Shown: positions 1 to 7,396 of the stretch, piece after piece | Layout of the letters: every line of letters starts with the position of its first letter | How positions within the stretch are numbered: position 1 is the first letter of the stretch | Assembly (NCBI RefSeq): GCF_009707325.1 | Contig: NZ_CP046103.1 | Location: 2,460,012-2,524,011 of the forward strand | From: Pseudomonas sp. IB20 | Lineage (GTDB): Bacteria > Pseudomonadota > Gammaproteobacteria > Pseudomonadales > Pseudomonadaceae | DNA: 64,000 nt | Direction of reading: 5' to 3' | Made by a program: the position numbers and the translations under genes | Notes under the pieces: generated by a model | Told to the model about the DNA's origin: nothing | Database searches by the model: none | The model's input: the letters and a program-made list of their open reading frames with translations, nothing else

Positions 1-949
1 CGAACGAGGTATCGATCAACTGGTCGATCACCTGGTCCACATTCACCCCGCGGCGGACCAACTCCTCGGACACCAGGATCGGCGCGGCGGCCTTGGATGA
101 CACTGCATCTTTGTCGGTCAGCAACGGTGCGCTGAGGTCGGTGCGCGACAGTTGCAGCTTGGCCACTTCCAGCGGCAGGCCGGATTCGTCGGCGAGCAGT
201 TTGGCGAATTCATCCGGGTGTTTCACCGCCCAGTCGCGGGCTTTTTCATAGGCGCCGAGCACTTTGCTGATGGTCTGTGAGTGCGCCTTGGCGTACTGCT
301 CGGTGACGCTGATCACGCCGTAGCTGTTGAAGTCTTTGTTGCGGTACAACAGGCGCGAACCCGCCTGGATTTCGCTGGCGGCCATGTGCGGGTCGAGGCC
401 GGCCCAGGCGTCCACGTCACCTTTCTCCAGCGCGGTGCGGCCGTCCGGGTGTTGCAGGTGCACCAACTCGACATCGTCTTTTTTCAGCCCAGCGTGCTGC
501 AGGCTGCGCAGGGTGAACAGGTACGGGTCGGTGCCTTTGGTGGCGGCGATTTTCTTGCCTTTGAGGTCTGTCACGCTTTTGAAGGGTGAGTCTTTGCGAA
601 CAACCAAAGCCGTCCACTCGGCCCGGCTGTAGACATACACCGATTTGATTGGGCTGCCATTTGCGCGGCTCAAAACGGCTGACAAACTGGCGGAGGAGGC
701 GAAGTCGACGCCGCCGCTGTTGAGGTATTCCAGGGAACGGTTGCTGCCCTGGCTTAGGACCCAGCCGACTTTGGTGTGCGGTAAGGCTTGTTCCAGCCAG
801 CCGAAATGCTTGAGCACCAGGCTGACCGGTGAGTAGTAGGCATAATCCAAGTTGACGTGCGCGGGATCGGTATCGGCAGCGAAGGCCTGTGGTTGCAGGC
901 ACAGGGTGAGGGCGCAGGCGCCCAGTAAGCGTTGGGTGAAGGGTTTCAT
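1..949 (-). CDS. Sulfonate ABC transporter periplasmic binding protein (3' end outside window)
   Basis: This is the periplasmic binding component of an ABC importer of the SsuA/TauA family, which captures alkanesulfonates for use as a sulfur source. The frame is open from the ATG at 949 to the window edge (316 codons), so the C-terminus is missing. A signal peptide is visible (MKPFTQRLLGACALTLCLQP, cleavage near AFA). Family features follow: a SPVSLVLKHFGWLE segment near the N-terminus, SGGVDFASSASLSAVLS in the ligand region, and DLKGKKIAATKGTD in the middle. The permease and ATPase genes are probably further left, outside the window. It is divergent from ssuF, with a perfect palindrome between them. 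The exact sulfonate cannot be told from sequence. Confidence 0.85.
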   Translation of the reverse strand, partial: MKPFTQRLLGACALTLCLQPQAFAADTDPAHVNLDYAYYSPVSLVLKHFGWLEQALPHTKVGWVLSQGSNRSLEYLNSGGVDFASSASLSAVLSRANGSPIKSVYVYSRAEWTALVVRKDSPFKSVTDLKGKKIAATKGTDPYLFTLRSLQHAGLKKDDVELVHLQHPDGRTALEKGDVDAWAGLDPHMAASEIQAGSRLLYRNKDFNSYGVISVTEQYAKAHSQTISKVLGAYEKARDWAVKHPDEFAKLLADESGLPLEVAKLQLSRTDLSAPLLTDKDAVSSKAAAPILVSEELVRRGVNVDQVIDQLIDTSF

Positions 950-1178
950 GGAACAGCTCCGGGCAAGGCGATGAGAGAAGGCTTTTTTTATATTCAGAAA
1001 ATTGAAATGGCATGTTCCATCATGCTTTGTCGGCTTTCTTTGATCGGAGCAGATGCAGTCTCTGTGCCATTGAGTTCGCAGGCGTATTTGCTAGGGGTTG
1101 AGCAGCGATTGCTGTGATGGGAGCGGGCAGTTTGTTGATCAGCTGTTGCCAGGTGAACAGCTGTCATATACCTATATC

Positions 1179-1202
1179 GAATAAATAAAGAGTTATTTAT
1201 TC
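1179..1202. promoter_or_regulatory. Perfect inverted repeat in the sulfonate-binding protein/ssuF divergent promoter region
   Basis: GAATAAATAA-AGAG-TTATTTATTC is a perfect palindrome with 10-bp arms. It lies in an AT-rich island between two divergent sulfur-related genes whose surroundings are GC-rich. It ends about 80 bp before the ssuF start. Promoters induced by sulfate starvation in pseudomonads carry AT-rich CysB sites, so a CysB-type operator is my inference. I cannot confirm a match to a defined consensus. The rest of the 950-1284 gap holds no gene that I can support. Confidence 0.5.
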
Positions 1203-1284
1203 CTTTTAATGGTCGTTTGGATAGCGCATTTTGAGGGCCTGCGCATTCGTGCGGATTGACCCAACAGCCAAAAGGAAAGCCGAC

Positions 1285-1500
1285 ATGACTATTAAAGCTA
1301 TCAACGTGCGCAATCAGTTCAAGGGCGTGATCAAGGAGATCCTGCTGGGCGAAGTGGTGTCCGAGATCGACGTGCAAACCGCGTCCGGCATTGTCACCTC
1401 AGTGATTACCACCCGCTCGGTGCGTGACCTGGAATTGAAAGTGGGCAGCGAAGTGATTGCCTTTGTGAAGTCGACCGAAGTGTCGATTGCCAAGCTGTAA
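1285..1500 (+). CDS. ssuF: SsuF-like TOBE-domain molybdopterin-binding protein
   Basis: A 71-residue protein that is essentially one TOBE/Mop domain, the oligomerising fold that binds molybdate or oxyanions. The sequence runs MTIKAINVRNQFKG, then LGEVVSEIDVQ, then VTSVITTRSVRDLELKVGS, and ends VAFVKSTEVSIAKL. It closely resembles SsuF, encoded at the end of the ssuEADCBF alkanesulfonate operon in Pseudomonas putida and needed there for organosulfonate growth. The ATG at 1285 has AAAGGAAAG upstream. Longer in-frame starts would add an unrelated N-terminus. Here the gene stands alone, divergent from a sulfonate-binding protein, rather than at the end of an ssu operon. Its biochemical role is not firmly known. 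Confidence 0.85.
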   Translation: MTIKAINVRNQFKGVIKEILLGEVVSEIDVQTASGIVTSVITTRSVRDLELKVGSEVIAFVKSTEVSIAKL

Positions 1501-1548
1501 ACCCTGAATTCGTCTGGCAGCACCGCAATGTTCTGCTTTTCTGTGGGA
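1499..1548 (+). repeat. Direct repeat copy 1, directly after the ssuF stop
   Basis: About 50 bp starting AAACCCTGAATTCGTCTGGC recur, with small differences, at about 2711-2760. Copy 2 abuts the broken end of an amino-acid-binding-protein fragment. The pair flanks the first large inverted repeat. It may mark a recombination or insertion event. Confidence 0.7.
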
Positions 1549-1579
1549 GCGGCGGCGTTGGTGGGTTGATGGCGGGGGT

Positions 1580-2444
1580 TAGGTAGATTGAGTACATATC
1601 CGTTGCTGCGGTAACGGCCACCTAGGGTTTCGCTCTTACAGCGAGTCACTTTTTTACAAACGCCTAAAAAAGTAACCAAAAAACGCTTTGCCCCACCACT
1701 CGGTGCCTCGCTAGGCTCGGCATGCCCTCACTCCGGCTTGAATCCGTGGGCCGCCGCCATGGGCCATCCTTGGCCCATCGCGGCTAACCCGGCGTCCTGC
1801 CGGGTTACCCACGGATTCAAGCCTGCGTTCGGCCATCGTGGTTAACGGGGCGCCTCAGATCAAGATCAAGATCAAAAGCAAGAGCACGGCGGCCTAGTAG
1901 CCGACCTGAGTGGTGAAGCAAAAGCAGGGCAAAGCAAGCAGAAGCACAGCAGAAGCACAGCAGAAGCAGATCTGCTTTTCTGTGGGAGCTGGCTTGCCTG
2001 CGATGCAGGCACCTCGGTATCAGGTACACCGAGTTGATGCCATCGCAGGCAAGCCAGCTCCCACATTAGATTGAGTTCAGCTCCAAGATCAGGTCGGCTG
2101 TCAGGCCGCCTCGGCTTTGCTTTTGATTAACCACTCAGGTCGGCTACTAGGCCGCCGTGCTCTTGATCTGCTTTTGATCTTGATCTAGGCGCCCCGTTAA
2201 ACCACGCTGGCCGAACGCAGGCTTTGGAGCGTGGGTAAACCGGCAGGACGCCGGTTTAGCCGCGATGGGCCAAGGATGGCCCATGGCGGCGGCCCACGGT
2301 CCAAAGCCTGCGTGAGGGCACACCGAGCTAGCGAGGTGCCGAGTGGTGGGGCAAGAGCGTTTTGCTTACTTTTGCGCTGTTCAAAAGTGAGCCGCCGTAA
2401 GGGCGGAACCCATAGCAGCCGTACCCAAATAACGGATATGTACC
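1580..2444. repeat. Large inverted-repeat element A (~865 bp, REP doublet in loop)
   Basis: The left arm (about 1580-1914) and right arm (about 2129-2444) are reverse complements over more than 300 bp with scattered mismatches. Shared landmarks run from ACATATCCGTT at the outer ends, through GCCCCACCACTCGG, the palindrome CCATGGGCCATCCTTGGCCC and CGGCGTCCTGCCGG, to CCTAGTAGCCGACCTGAGTG at the inner ends. The loop has short GCACAGCAGAA tandem repeats and a REP doublet. A near-identical element lies at about 7397-8246. Several open frames run through the arms on both strands, but they are mirror images of one another and have no ribosome binding site, so I treat them as spurious. The element resembles intergenic repeat families of P. 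fluorescens genomes, but I cannot name the family. Confidence 0.85.
1981..2065. repeat. REP doublet (REPIN) in the loop of element A
   Basis: Two REP units in inverted orientation, GTGGGAGCTGGCTTGCCTGC ... GCAGGCAAGCCAGCTCCCAC, with a short variable spacer. This is the usual REPIN arrangement mobilised by RAYT transposases in pseudomonads. No RAYT gene is in the window. Confidence 0.85.
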
Positions 2445-2539
2445 CAGCGCCCCCCGCAACCAAGACTCAACCCTAAAAAAGATGTGTAGATACCTATGCT
2501 GCGATGCGGTGCATCAGCCAATGAGATTGACTGACAGAC

Positions 2540-2568
2540 AGCTATCGCAGGCAAGCCAGCTCTCACAT
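2540..2568. repeat. Single REP unit
   Basis: ATCGCAGGCAAGCCAGCTCT followed by CACA is a solitary REP half with one change from the common sequence. It lies between element A and the gene fragment at 2602. Confidence 0.7.
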
Positions 2569-2601
2569 AGACCTAGGCTAGGTTCAAAACCGTATTCACA
2601 G

Positions 2602-2712
2602 TCAGTCGCCGTAGATATCCGACTTGAAGTACTTCTGTGAAATCTTCTGGTACTCACCACTGGCGCGGATGCCGTCGATGGCGGCATTCAACTCGCTGAC
2701 CAACGCGGTATT
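2602..2712 (-). pseudogene. C-terminal remnant of an amino-acid (cystine-type) ABC binding protein
   Basis: On the minus strand the last 36 codons read NTALVSELNAAIDGIR, ASGEYQKISQKYF and KSDIYGD before a stop. This is the typical C-terminal helix and tail of FliY/TcyA-like solute-binding proteins. The homology stops abruptly at about 2712, where the direct repeat also found after ssuF begins. The rest of the gene (over 200 codons) is absent. A cystine transporter would fit the sulfur-related neighbourhood (sulfonate binding, ssuF, C-S lyase), but the substrate is inferred. Confidence 0.7.
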
Positions 2713-2753
2713 AAACCCTGAATTCGTCTGGCAGCACCGCATGTTTGCTTTTC

Positions 2754-2841
2754 TGTGGGAGCTGGCTTGCCTGCGATGGCATCCACGCGTTATGCCTGAT
2801 ACACCGAGGTGTCTGCATCGCAGGCAAGCCAGCTCCCACAT
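2754..2841. repeat. REP doublet (REPIN)
   Basis: TGTGGGAGCTGGCTTGCCTG and its reverse complement enclose about 45 bp. It sits downstream of patB, between the binding-protein remnant and the patB stop, where it could act as a transcript-end hairpin. Confidence 0.85.
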
Positions 2842-2905
2842 TGATAGATGCCAGCCTAATGGGCCTCAGTTGAGGCCGAACATTTTCGACGTTGTGAATT
2901 GAAGC

Positions 2906-4051
2906 CTAGCGGTGACGCAGTGCACGTTCCATGCGCTGCACACCTTCTTCGAGCATCGCCCGTGGGCAGCCAAAGTTCAGGCGTACGAACTGCTGGCTGT
3001 CATCGCCGAACTCTATCCCCGCACTCAAGCCGACCTTGGCCTGTTCCAGGAAGAATTGCTGCGGGTCATCCAGGCCCAGCGCGCTGCAATCGAGCCACGC
3101 CAGGTAGGTGCCTTGCGGCGCATGCATCACCACGCCGGGCAGACGGGTTTGCACGGCATTGTGCAAGTAGTCGCGGTTGCCTTGAAGGTACTGCACCAGC
3201 GCGTCCAGCCATTCGCCGCACTGGCTGTAGGCGGCGCGAGTGGCTTCCAGGCCCAAGGGGCTTACGCTGTCGACCATGCCGCAGCGCGCGTTGTTGAACC
3301 GCTCGCGCACCTCGGCGTTTTGCACCACCGCGAAGCAGGTCTTTAAACCCGCCACGTTGTAGGCTTTGCTCGCCGACATCAGGGTGATGGTGCGTTGGGC
3401 AATTTCCTCGCTGAGGCTGGCGGTGGGAATGTGGCGGCGGCCGTCGAAGCACAGTTCGGCGTGGATTTCGTCGCTGATGATCAGCGTGCCGTTTTCCAGG
3501 CAGGCGTTGGCCACAGCCAGTAGTTCTTCGCGCGGGAAGACCTTGCCGATAGGGTTGTGCGGGTTGCTCAATAGCAGCGCACCGGCACCGTTCAGCGCTT
3601 GGCGCATGGCTGGCAACGGCGTCGCGTACTCACCGTTGGCCCACTCAAACGGCACCTCGATACGCGGCAGGTTCCAGTGGCCCGGCGCCAGCCGAATCGG
3701 CCGATAGTTGGGGGTTTGCAGCACCACCGGCTGGCCCGGCTGCACGAACGCGTGCAGGGCCATGTTGAAGCCCGGCTCCACGCCCGGCAGGAACAACAGC
3801 GCTTCGGGCTGTACGCGCCAGGCGTATTTGTTCCAGAGGTCGGCAACGATGGCTTCGCGTACGTCCGGCCCGGCGACGCTGTAGCCCAGGATTTGTTGGT
3901 CGAGGCGATCATGCAGGGCTTGCAGTACGGCAGGTGGCGCGGCGATATCCATGTCGGCGATCCACATCGGCAAGACGTCTTGCGGGTAACGGTTCCACTT
4001 GGTGCTGCCGGTGCCGAAGCGAGGGTGGATCGTGTCGAAATCAAAGCTCAT
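2906..4051 (-). CDS. patB: PatB/MalY-family C-S beta-lyase (cystathionine beta-lyase)
   Basis: A 381-residue fold-type I PLP enzyme of the MalY/PatB branch, which cleaves cystathionine or other cysteine S-conjugates to thiol, pyruvate and ammonia in the cytoplasm. Visible family marks are the N-terminal MSFDFDTIHPR, LPMWIADMDI, LLSNPHNPIGK, ISDEIHAEL, the PLP-binding Lys229 in SASKAYNVAGLK, and VRLNFGCPR near the end. The length is normal. It is the last gene of a four-gene minus-strand operon, 12 bp after the reductase gene. Sulfur-related genes lie nearby. Whether the natural substrate is cystathionine or another conjugate is not decided by the sequence. Confidence 0.87.
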   Translation of the reverse strand: MSFDFDTIHPRFGTGSTKWNRYPQDVLPMWIADMDIAAPPAVLQALHDRLDQQILGYSVAGPDVREAIVADLWNKYAWRVQPEALLFLPGVEPGFNMALHAFVQPGQPVVLQTPNYRPIRLAPGHWNLPRIEVPFEWANGEYATPLPAMRQALNGAGALLLSNPHNPIGKVFPREELLAVANACLENGTLIISDEIHAELCFDGRRHIPTASLSEEIAQRTITLMSASKAYNVAGLKTCFAVVQNAEVRERFNNARCGMVDSVSPLGLEATRAAYSQCGEWLDALVQYLQGNRDYLHNAVQTRLPGVVMHAPQGTYLAWLDCSALGLDDPQQFFLEQAKVGLSAGIEFGDDSQQFVRLNFGCPRAMLEEGVQRMERALRHR

Positions 4052-4063
4052 GGGGGGCTCGTG

Positions 4064-4696
4064 TCAGGAAAGCAGGCGCAAGAATGGCGCTGATTCTAGC
4101 GCCATTATTTTTATAGGCCAGAGCTGATTGTTGCCAGCTGCCGGGTGCCTGTTCCAGGCGCTGACCGCTTCTGCACCGCGCACCATCGCGCCCAGGTAGA
4201 CAAAACCCACCGTGCGGATGCCCACCGTCGACAGGATGGCGGTCATGTAGGGCGTGAGAAAATCCGGCTCATGCCCTTTGCGTGCATTGCCCGAGCTGAC
4301 CAGCACAAACGTACGCCGGTCCTTGAGCAGGCCAACCTTTTCGAACTGTGCATTCACCGTAAAACTGCGTTCAATGCGCACCACATGATCGATCCAGCCC
4401 TTGAGCGCCGCGGGTACGGTGAAATTGTGCACCGGGGTGCAGAGGACCAGCAGGTCGCAGGCTTCCAGCTCAACGATCAACTGTTCCGACAGGGCCGTGG
4501 CGCTGCCGCTCAAACCGCCTGGGGTGGTAAGTGCATTGGCGTATTCGCGGGTCAGCGGCGGCAGCGCCCGGGCGCCGTAGTCGCGCTCGGTGACGTGGGC
4601 ATCGGGCACCTGCTCGTTGAGCAGGGCGCGTGCCAGCTTGAAGGTCTGCGCGGCCTTGCCGTGGGGGCTGAAACTGAGCAGCAGGGCGCGGGTCAT
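4064..4696 (-). CDS. Flavodoxin-fold NAD(P)H-dependent oxidoreductase (azoreductase/quinone-reductase type)
   Basis: A 210-residue protein of the flavodoxin-like-fold family (AcpD/azoreductase, NQO type). These enzymes bind FMN and reduce quinones or azo compounds with NAD(P)H. Seen here are the N-terminal phosphate-binding stretch MTRALLLSFSPHGKAAQTFK, the segment LLVLCTPVHNFTVPAALKGW (flavin-site motif), WIDHVVRIERSFTV, and VLVSSGNARKG. It begins with an ATGA overlap with the upstream acetyltransferase gene, which implies translational coupling. It resembles azoR at 19301 in fold but is clearly divergent. Substrate unknown. Confidence 0.8.
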   Translation of the reverse strand: MTRALLLSFSPHGKAAQTFKLARALLNEQVPDAHVTERDYGARALPPLTREYANALTTPGGLSGSATALSEQLIVELEACDLLVLCTPVHNFTVPAALKGWIDHVVRIERSFTVNAQFEKVGLLKDRRTFVLVSSGNARKGHEPDFLTPYMTAILSTVGIRTVGFVYLGAMVRGAEAVSAWNRHPAAGNNQLWPIKIMALESAPFLRLLS

Positions 4697-5133
4697 TGGC
4701 TCAAATCCTGGGAAAAGTGCATCCCCAGCGGCAGCAAGCCCTGGCGGAAATAGAAACGCTGGGCCAAGGCCTTGTGCATGCCGGTATCCAGCACCAGGTA
4801 GCGGTAGCCGCGTGCGCGGGTTTCTTCACGGACCCGGTCAAGCAGTTGCTCGCCCAGGCGCCGACGCTGCAAGGCGGCGTCCACGACCAGGTCATCGACG
4901 TAGATAAAACGCCCGTACAGGGTGTTTTCCGTCAGGCGATAGCCGACCAAACCGATCACCTTGCCCTGTTCACGGGCGGCCAGCAGGTGATAGCCGTTTT
5001 GCTGTTGGCGCTGGATTTGTTCGGCGAACGCTGCTGCGTCAGTCAAGTGCGGGCGCAGTTGCTGCATCACCGCAAAGCTTTCGATGCATTCAGCCTGGGT
5101 TTGCATGGGCACGAATTCGACGTGTTCATTCAT
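4693..5133 (-). CDS. GNAT-family N-acetyltransferase
   Basis: A 146-residue single-domain GNAT enzyme that transfers an acetyl group from acetyl-CoA to an unknown amine. The acetyl-CoA pyrophosphate loop is visible as LQRRRLGEQLLDRVREET, followed by the beta-5 region YRYLVLDTGM and the C-terminal ALAQRFYFRQGLLPLGMHF. It overlaps the AhpD-like gene by 8 bp upstream and the reductase gene by 4 bp downstream, inside the same operon. The acceptor cannot be predicted. Confidence 0.85.
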   Translation of the reverse strand: MNEHVEFVPMQTQAECIESFAVMQQLRPHLTDAAAFAEQIQRQQQNGYHLLAAREQGKVIGLVGYRLTENTLYGRFIYVDDLVVDAALQRRRLGEQLLDRVREETRARGYRYLVLDTGMHKALAQRFYFRQGLLPLGMHFSQDLSQ

Positions 5134-5602
5134 AGCTGAGGTTCTCCAGATGAGCCTTGATCGCGGCGGGTACTTTGCGAAAGCTGATGGCGACGCGGTT
5201 CAAGGCGTTCATCAGTGAAATCGCCAGGGTCAGGTCGGCGATTTCTTTTTCGTTGAAAACCGCCGCTGCCTCGGCGTAATCGGCATCCGGCACCTGGGTT
5301 TGCGCCACTTGAGTGACGATCTCCGCCCAGGCCAGTGCTGCGCTTTCACGTGGCGTGAACAGCGGTGATGCCTCGCGCCAGGCGGCCAGCAGCATGATTT
5401 TTTCCAGGCTCACGCCCTGCTTGAGCAAGTCGCGGGAGTGGGAGTCCAGGCAATAGGCGCAGCCGTTGAGTTGTGAGACCCGCAGGTACACCAGGTCGAT
5501 CAATTCTTTCTCCAGGCCGCAGCCGTGGATGTAACTGTGCACCGAGCCCAGTGCTTTGTAGCCGGCAGGCGCGGCGAAGGCGTAATCGAGGCGGTGGTTC
5601 AT
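5126..5602 (-). CDS. Carboxymuconolactone decarboxylase/AhpD-like protein
   Basis: A 158-residue all-helical protein of the CMD/AhpD family. The AhpD-type redox motif is present as NGCAYCLDSHSRDLLKQG (CxxC followed by His), so it is more probably an alkylhydroperoxidase-like thiol enzyme than a decarboxylase. The start at 5602 has AAGGAT about 6 bp upstream. It is the first gene of the minus-strand operon that runs through the acetyltransferase, reductase and patB genes. The operon is divergent from a MocR regulator, which suggests local control. Confidence 0.85.
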   Translation of the reverse strand: MNHRLDYAFAAPAGYKALGSVHSYIHGCGLEKELIDLVYLRVSQLNGCAYCLDSHSRDLLKQGVSLEKIMLLAAWREASPLFTPRESAALAWAEIVTQVAQTQVPDADYAEAAAVFNEKEIADLTLAISLMNALNRVAISFRKVPAAIKAHLENLSYE

Positions 5603-5681
5603 GGGCGATCCTTGTTTGTTGAATAAGGTTTACTGATAAGGGATGCGCCATTTTCGGCGGCGGCACGGCTGCCCAACAGGG

Positions 5682-5717
5682 GCATGATTGGACAAGTGGG
5701 TTGGGACATGATCAGAC
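5682..5717. promoter_or_regulatory. Direct repeat (GCATGATTGGAC / ACATGATCAGAC) upstream of the MocR gene
   Basis: Two 12-bp direct repeats matching at 9 of 12 positions, with starts 24 bp apart, at 5682-5693 and 5706-5717. Several MocR regulators (for example GabR) bind paired direct repeats. The site lies in the divergent region between the AhpD-like operon and the regulator, if the regulator starts at 5750. This is a candidate operator by inference. Confidence 0.4.
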
Positions 5718-5749
5718 TCGGCGTTGTCTATCTGCCGAGCCTGCCTGCG

Positions 5750-7138
5750 ATGTCACCACTGCCCAAATACCAGGAAATCTACCGACGCTTTCGCCTGGCC
5801 ATCGACCAGGGCCAACTTGGCCCGGGTGATCGGGTGCCGTCGGTGCGCAGCCTCGCCCTGGAACTCAACGTGGCGCGGGGGACGGTGGAGGCGGCGTATC
5901 AGTTGCTGGTCAGCGAGGGCTTTTTCGAGGCGCGTGGGCAGGCCGGCACCGTGATTGCTGGGGCTTCGCCGCAAGTGCCCGTGAAGCCGCAGCCTGTGGT
6001 GCCGTCGACTGCACCGGGGCCGAGGCCACTGCAAATGGGCCTGCCGGCGCTGGATGCGTTCCCGCGCAAGCTGTGGGCGCGGCTGGTCACTCAACAAGTG
6101 CGTCGCACTGATGCCGATAGCCTGGCGATGGGCGACGTACGTGGCGCCCTGGCCTTGCGCGTGGCGATTGCCAACTACCTTGCGCTGTACCGGGGCGTGG
6201 AGTGCACGCCGCAGCAGGTGTTCGTGTGCGCGGGGTATGCGGGGTGTTTGACGCTGTTGTGCGATGCGCTGCAGATGACGGGGCAGCGTTGCTGGTTTGA
6301 AGACCCGGGGTATTTGCATGCGCGGCGGTTGTTGGTTCATCAAGGCGTGGAACTGGTGCCGGTGCCGGTGGATGGTGAGGGGTTGGAGGTTGAGCGTGGG
6401 ATGCAAAGGGATCGGCAGGCGCGGTTGGCAATTGTGACGCCGGCGCATCAGAGCCCGCTGGGTGTGGCGTTGAGTCCGGCGCGGCGCCAGGCTTTGCTGG
6501 GGTGGGCGCGGGAGCAGGGGAGTTGGGTGGTTGAGGATGATTACGACAGTGAGTTTCGCTACCGGGGGCAGCCGTTGGCGGCGCTCAAGAGTCAGGATGT
6601 AGGGGATCGGGTGATCTATGCCGGGAGCTTCAGCAAGATGCTGTTTCCGGGGTTGCGGTTGGGGTATTGGGTGGTGCCCGCTTCTTTGGTGGAGGCGTTT
6701 GGGCGTAGTGCTGAGAGGTTGCAGCAGCGTAGTGCGCAGTTGTTGCAACTGACGGCGGCGGATTTTTTGGAGCAGGGGCATTTTACTCGGCATCTGAAGA
6801 AGATGCGGCAGTTGTATGCGCAGCGCCGGGGGTTGTTGGTGGAGGCGCTGGAGGTGCATTGCTCGGGGTTTTTGCGGGTGGATGAGCAGGCTGGGGGGGT
6901 TAACCTGCTGGCGCGGTTGTTGGTCTCGGTGCCGGATCATGTTGTTGCCGAGGCGGCTGATCGTGCGGGTTTGGCTGTTCATGCATTGTCGGGCTGGATG
7001 CTGGAGCCGGGGCGGGAGCAGGGGGTGGTGATGGGGTTTACGAATGTGGTGACGGCTCGAGATGCGGCGGATCTGGCGATGGTTTTGCACAGGGTTATTG
7101 CGCAGTGTCTATCCGTTGCTTCGATAACGACGGCTTAG
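5750..7138 (+). CDS. MocR-family regulator (GntR HTH fused to aminotransferase-like domain)
   Basis: A PLP-binding MocR/PdxR-type regulator of about 462 residues. The winged helix is near the N-terminus (GDRVPSVRSLALELNVARGT, then VEAAYQLLVSEGF). The class I aminotransferase-like domain includes VVEDDYDSEFRYRG and the PLP lysine in YAGSFSKMLFPGLRLGYWV. I prefer the ATG at 5750: it starts just before the HTH (MSPLPKYQEIYRRF), and the frame upstream to 5684 covers the direct repeats. No start has a strong ribosome site. GC content and third-position G are very high in the second half. It is divergent from the four-gene operon, probably its target. Confidence 0.85.
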   Translation: MSPLPKYQEIYRRFRLAIDQGQLGPGDRVPSVRSLALELNVARGTVEAAYQLLVSEGFFEARGQAGTVIAGASPQVPVKPQPVVPSTAPGPRPLQMGLPALDAFPRKLWARLVTQQVRRTDADSLAMGDVRGALALRVAIANYLALYRGVECTPQQVFVCAGYAGCLTLLCDALQMTGQRCWFEDPGYLHARRLLVHQGVELVPVPVDGEGLEVERGMQRDRQARLAIVTPAHQSPLGVALSPARRQALLGWAREQGSWVVEDDYDSEFRYRGQPLAALKSQDVGDRVIYAGSFSKMLFPGLRLGYWVVPASLVEAFGRSAERLQQRSAQLLQLTAADFLEQGHFTRHLKKMRQLYAQRRGLLVEALEVHCSGFLRVDEQAGGVNLLARLLVSVPDHVVAEAADRAGLAVHALSGWMLEPGREQGVVMGFTNVVTARDAADLAMVLHRVIAQCLSVASITTA

Positions 7139-7180
7139 GGTTCCACTCTTACGGCGGGTCACTTTTGGCCAACGCCCGGA
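7136..7180. repeat. Short relic of the large inverted-repeat arm
   Basis: TAGGGTTCCACTCTTACGGC and the following GGGTCACTTTTGG match the outer part of the arms of the large inverted repeats. It begins at the MocR stop codon and is cut off after about 45 bp. A tract of 11 C residues follows at 7200-7210. Confidence 0.6.
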
Positions 7181-7280
7181 TCGCCGCACCGCTGCGATGC
7201 CCCCCCCCCCGCTCCCACATTTAGGGAGCGGTGCATATGCCAGAGTTGTCTGGTAATTCGGGAAGAGCGAACCTAAAACA

Positions 7281-7309
7281 AATGTGGGAGCTGGCTTGCC
7301 TGCGATAGC
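7281..7309. repeat. Single REP unit
   Basis: AATGTGGGAGCTGGCTTGCC followed by TGCGATAGC is a REP half. A degraded partner (GTATCGCAGCATGG) follows at about 7335. Confidence 0.75.
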
Positions 7310-7396
7310 GGTGGGTCAGATTCTGACTGATACACCGTATCGCAGCATGGTATCTACGCAACTTTTTGTGTTGCGCTAAGCTTTTGACGGGGTTTT

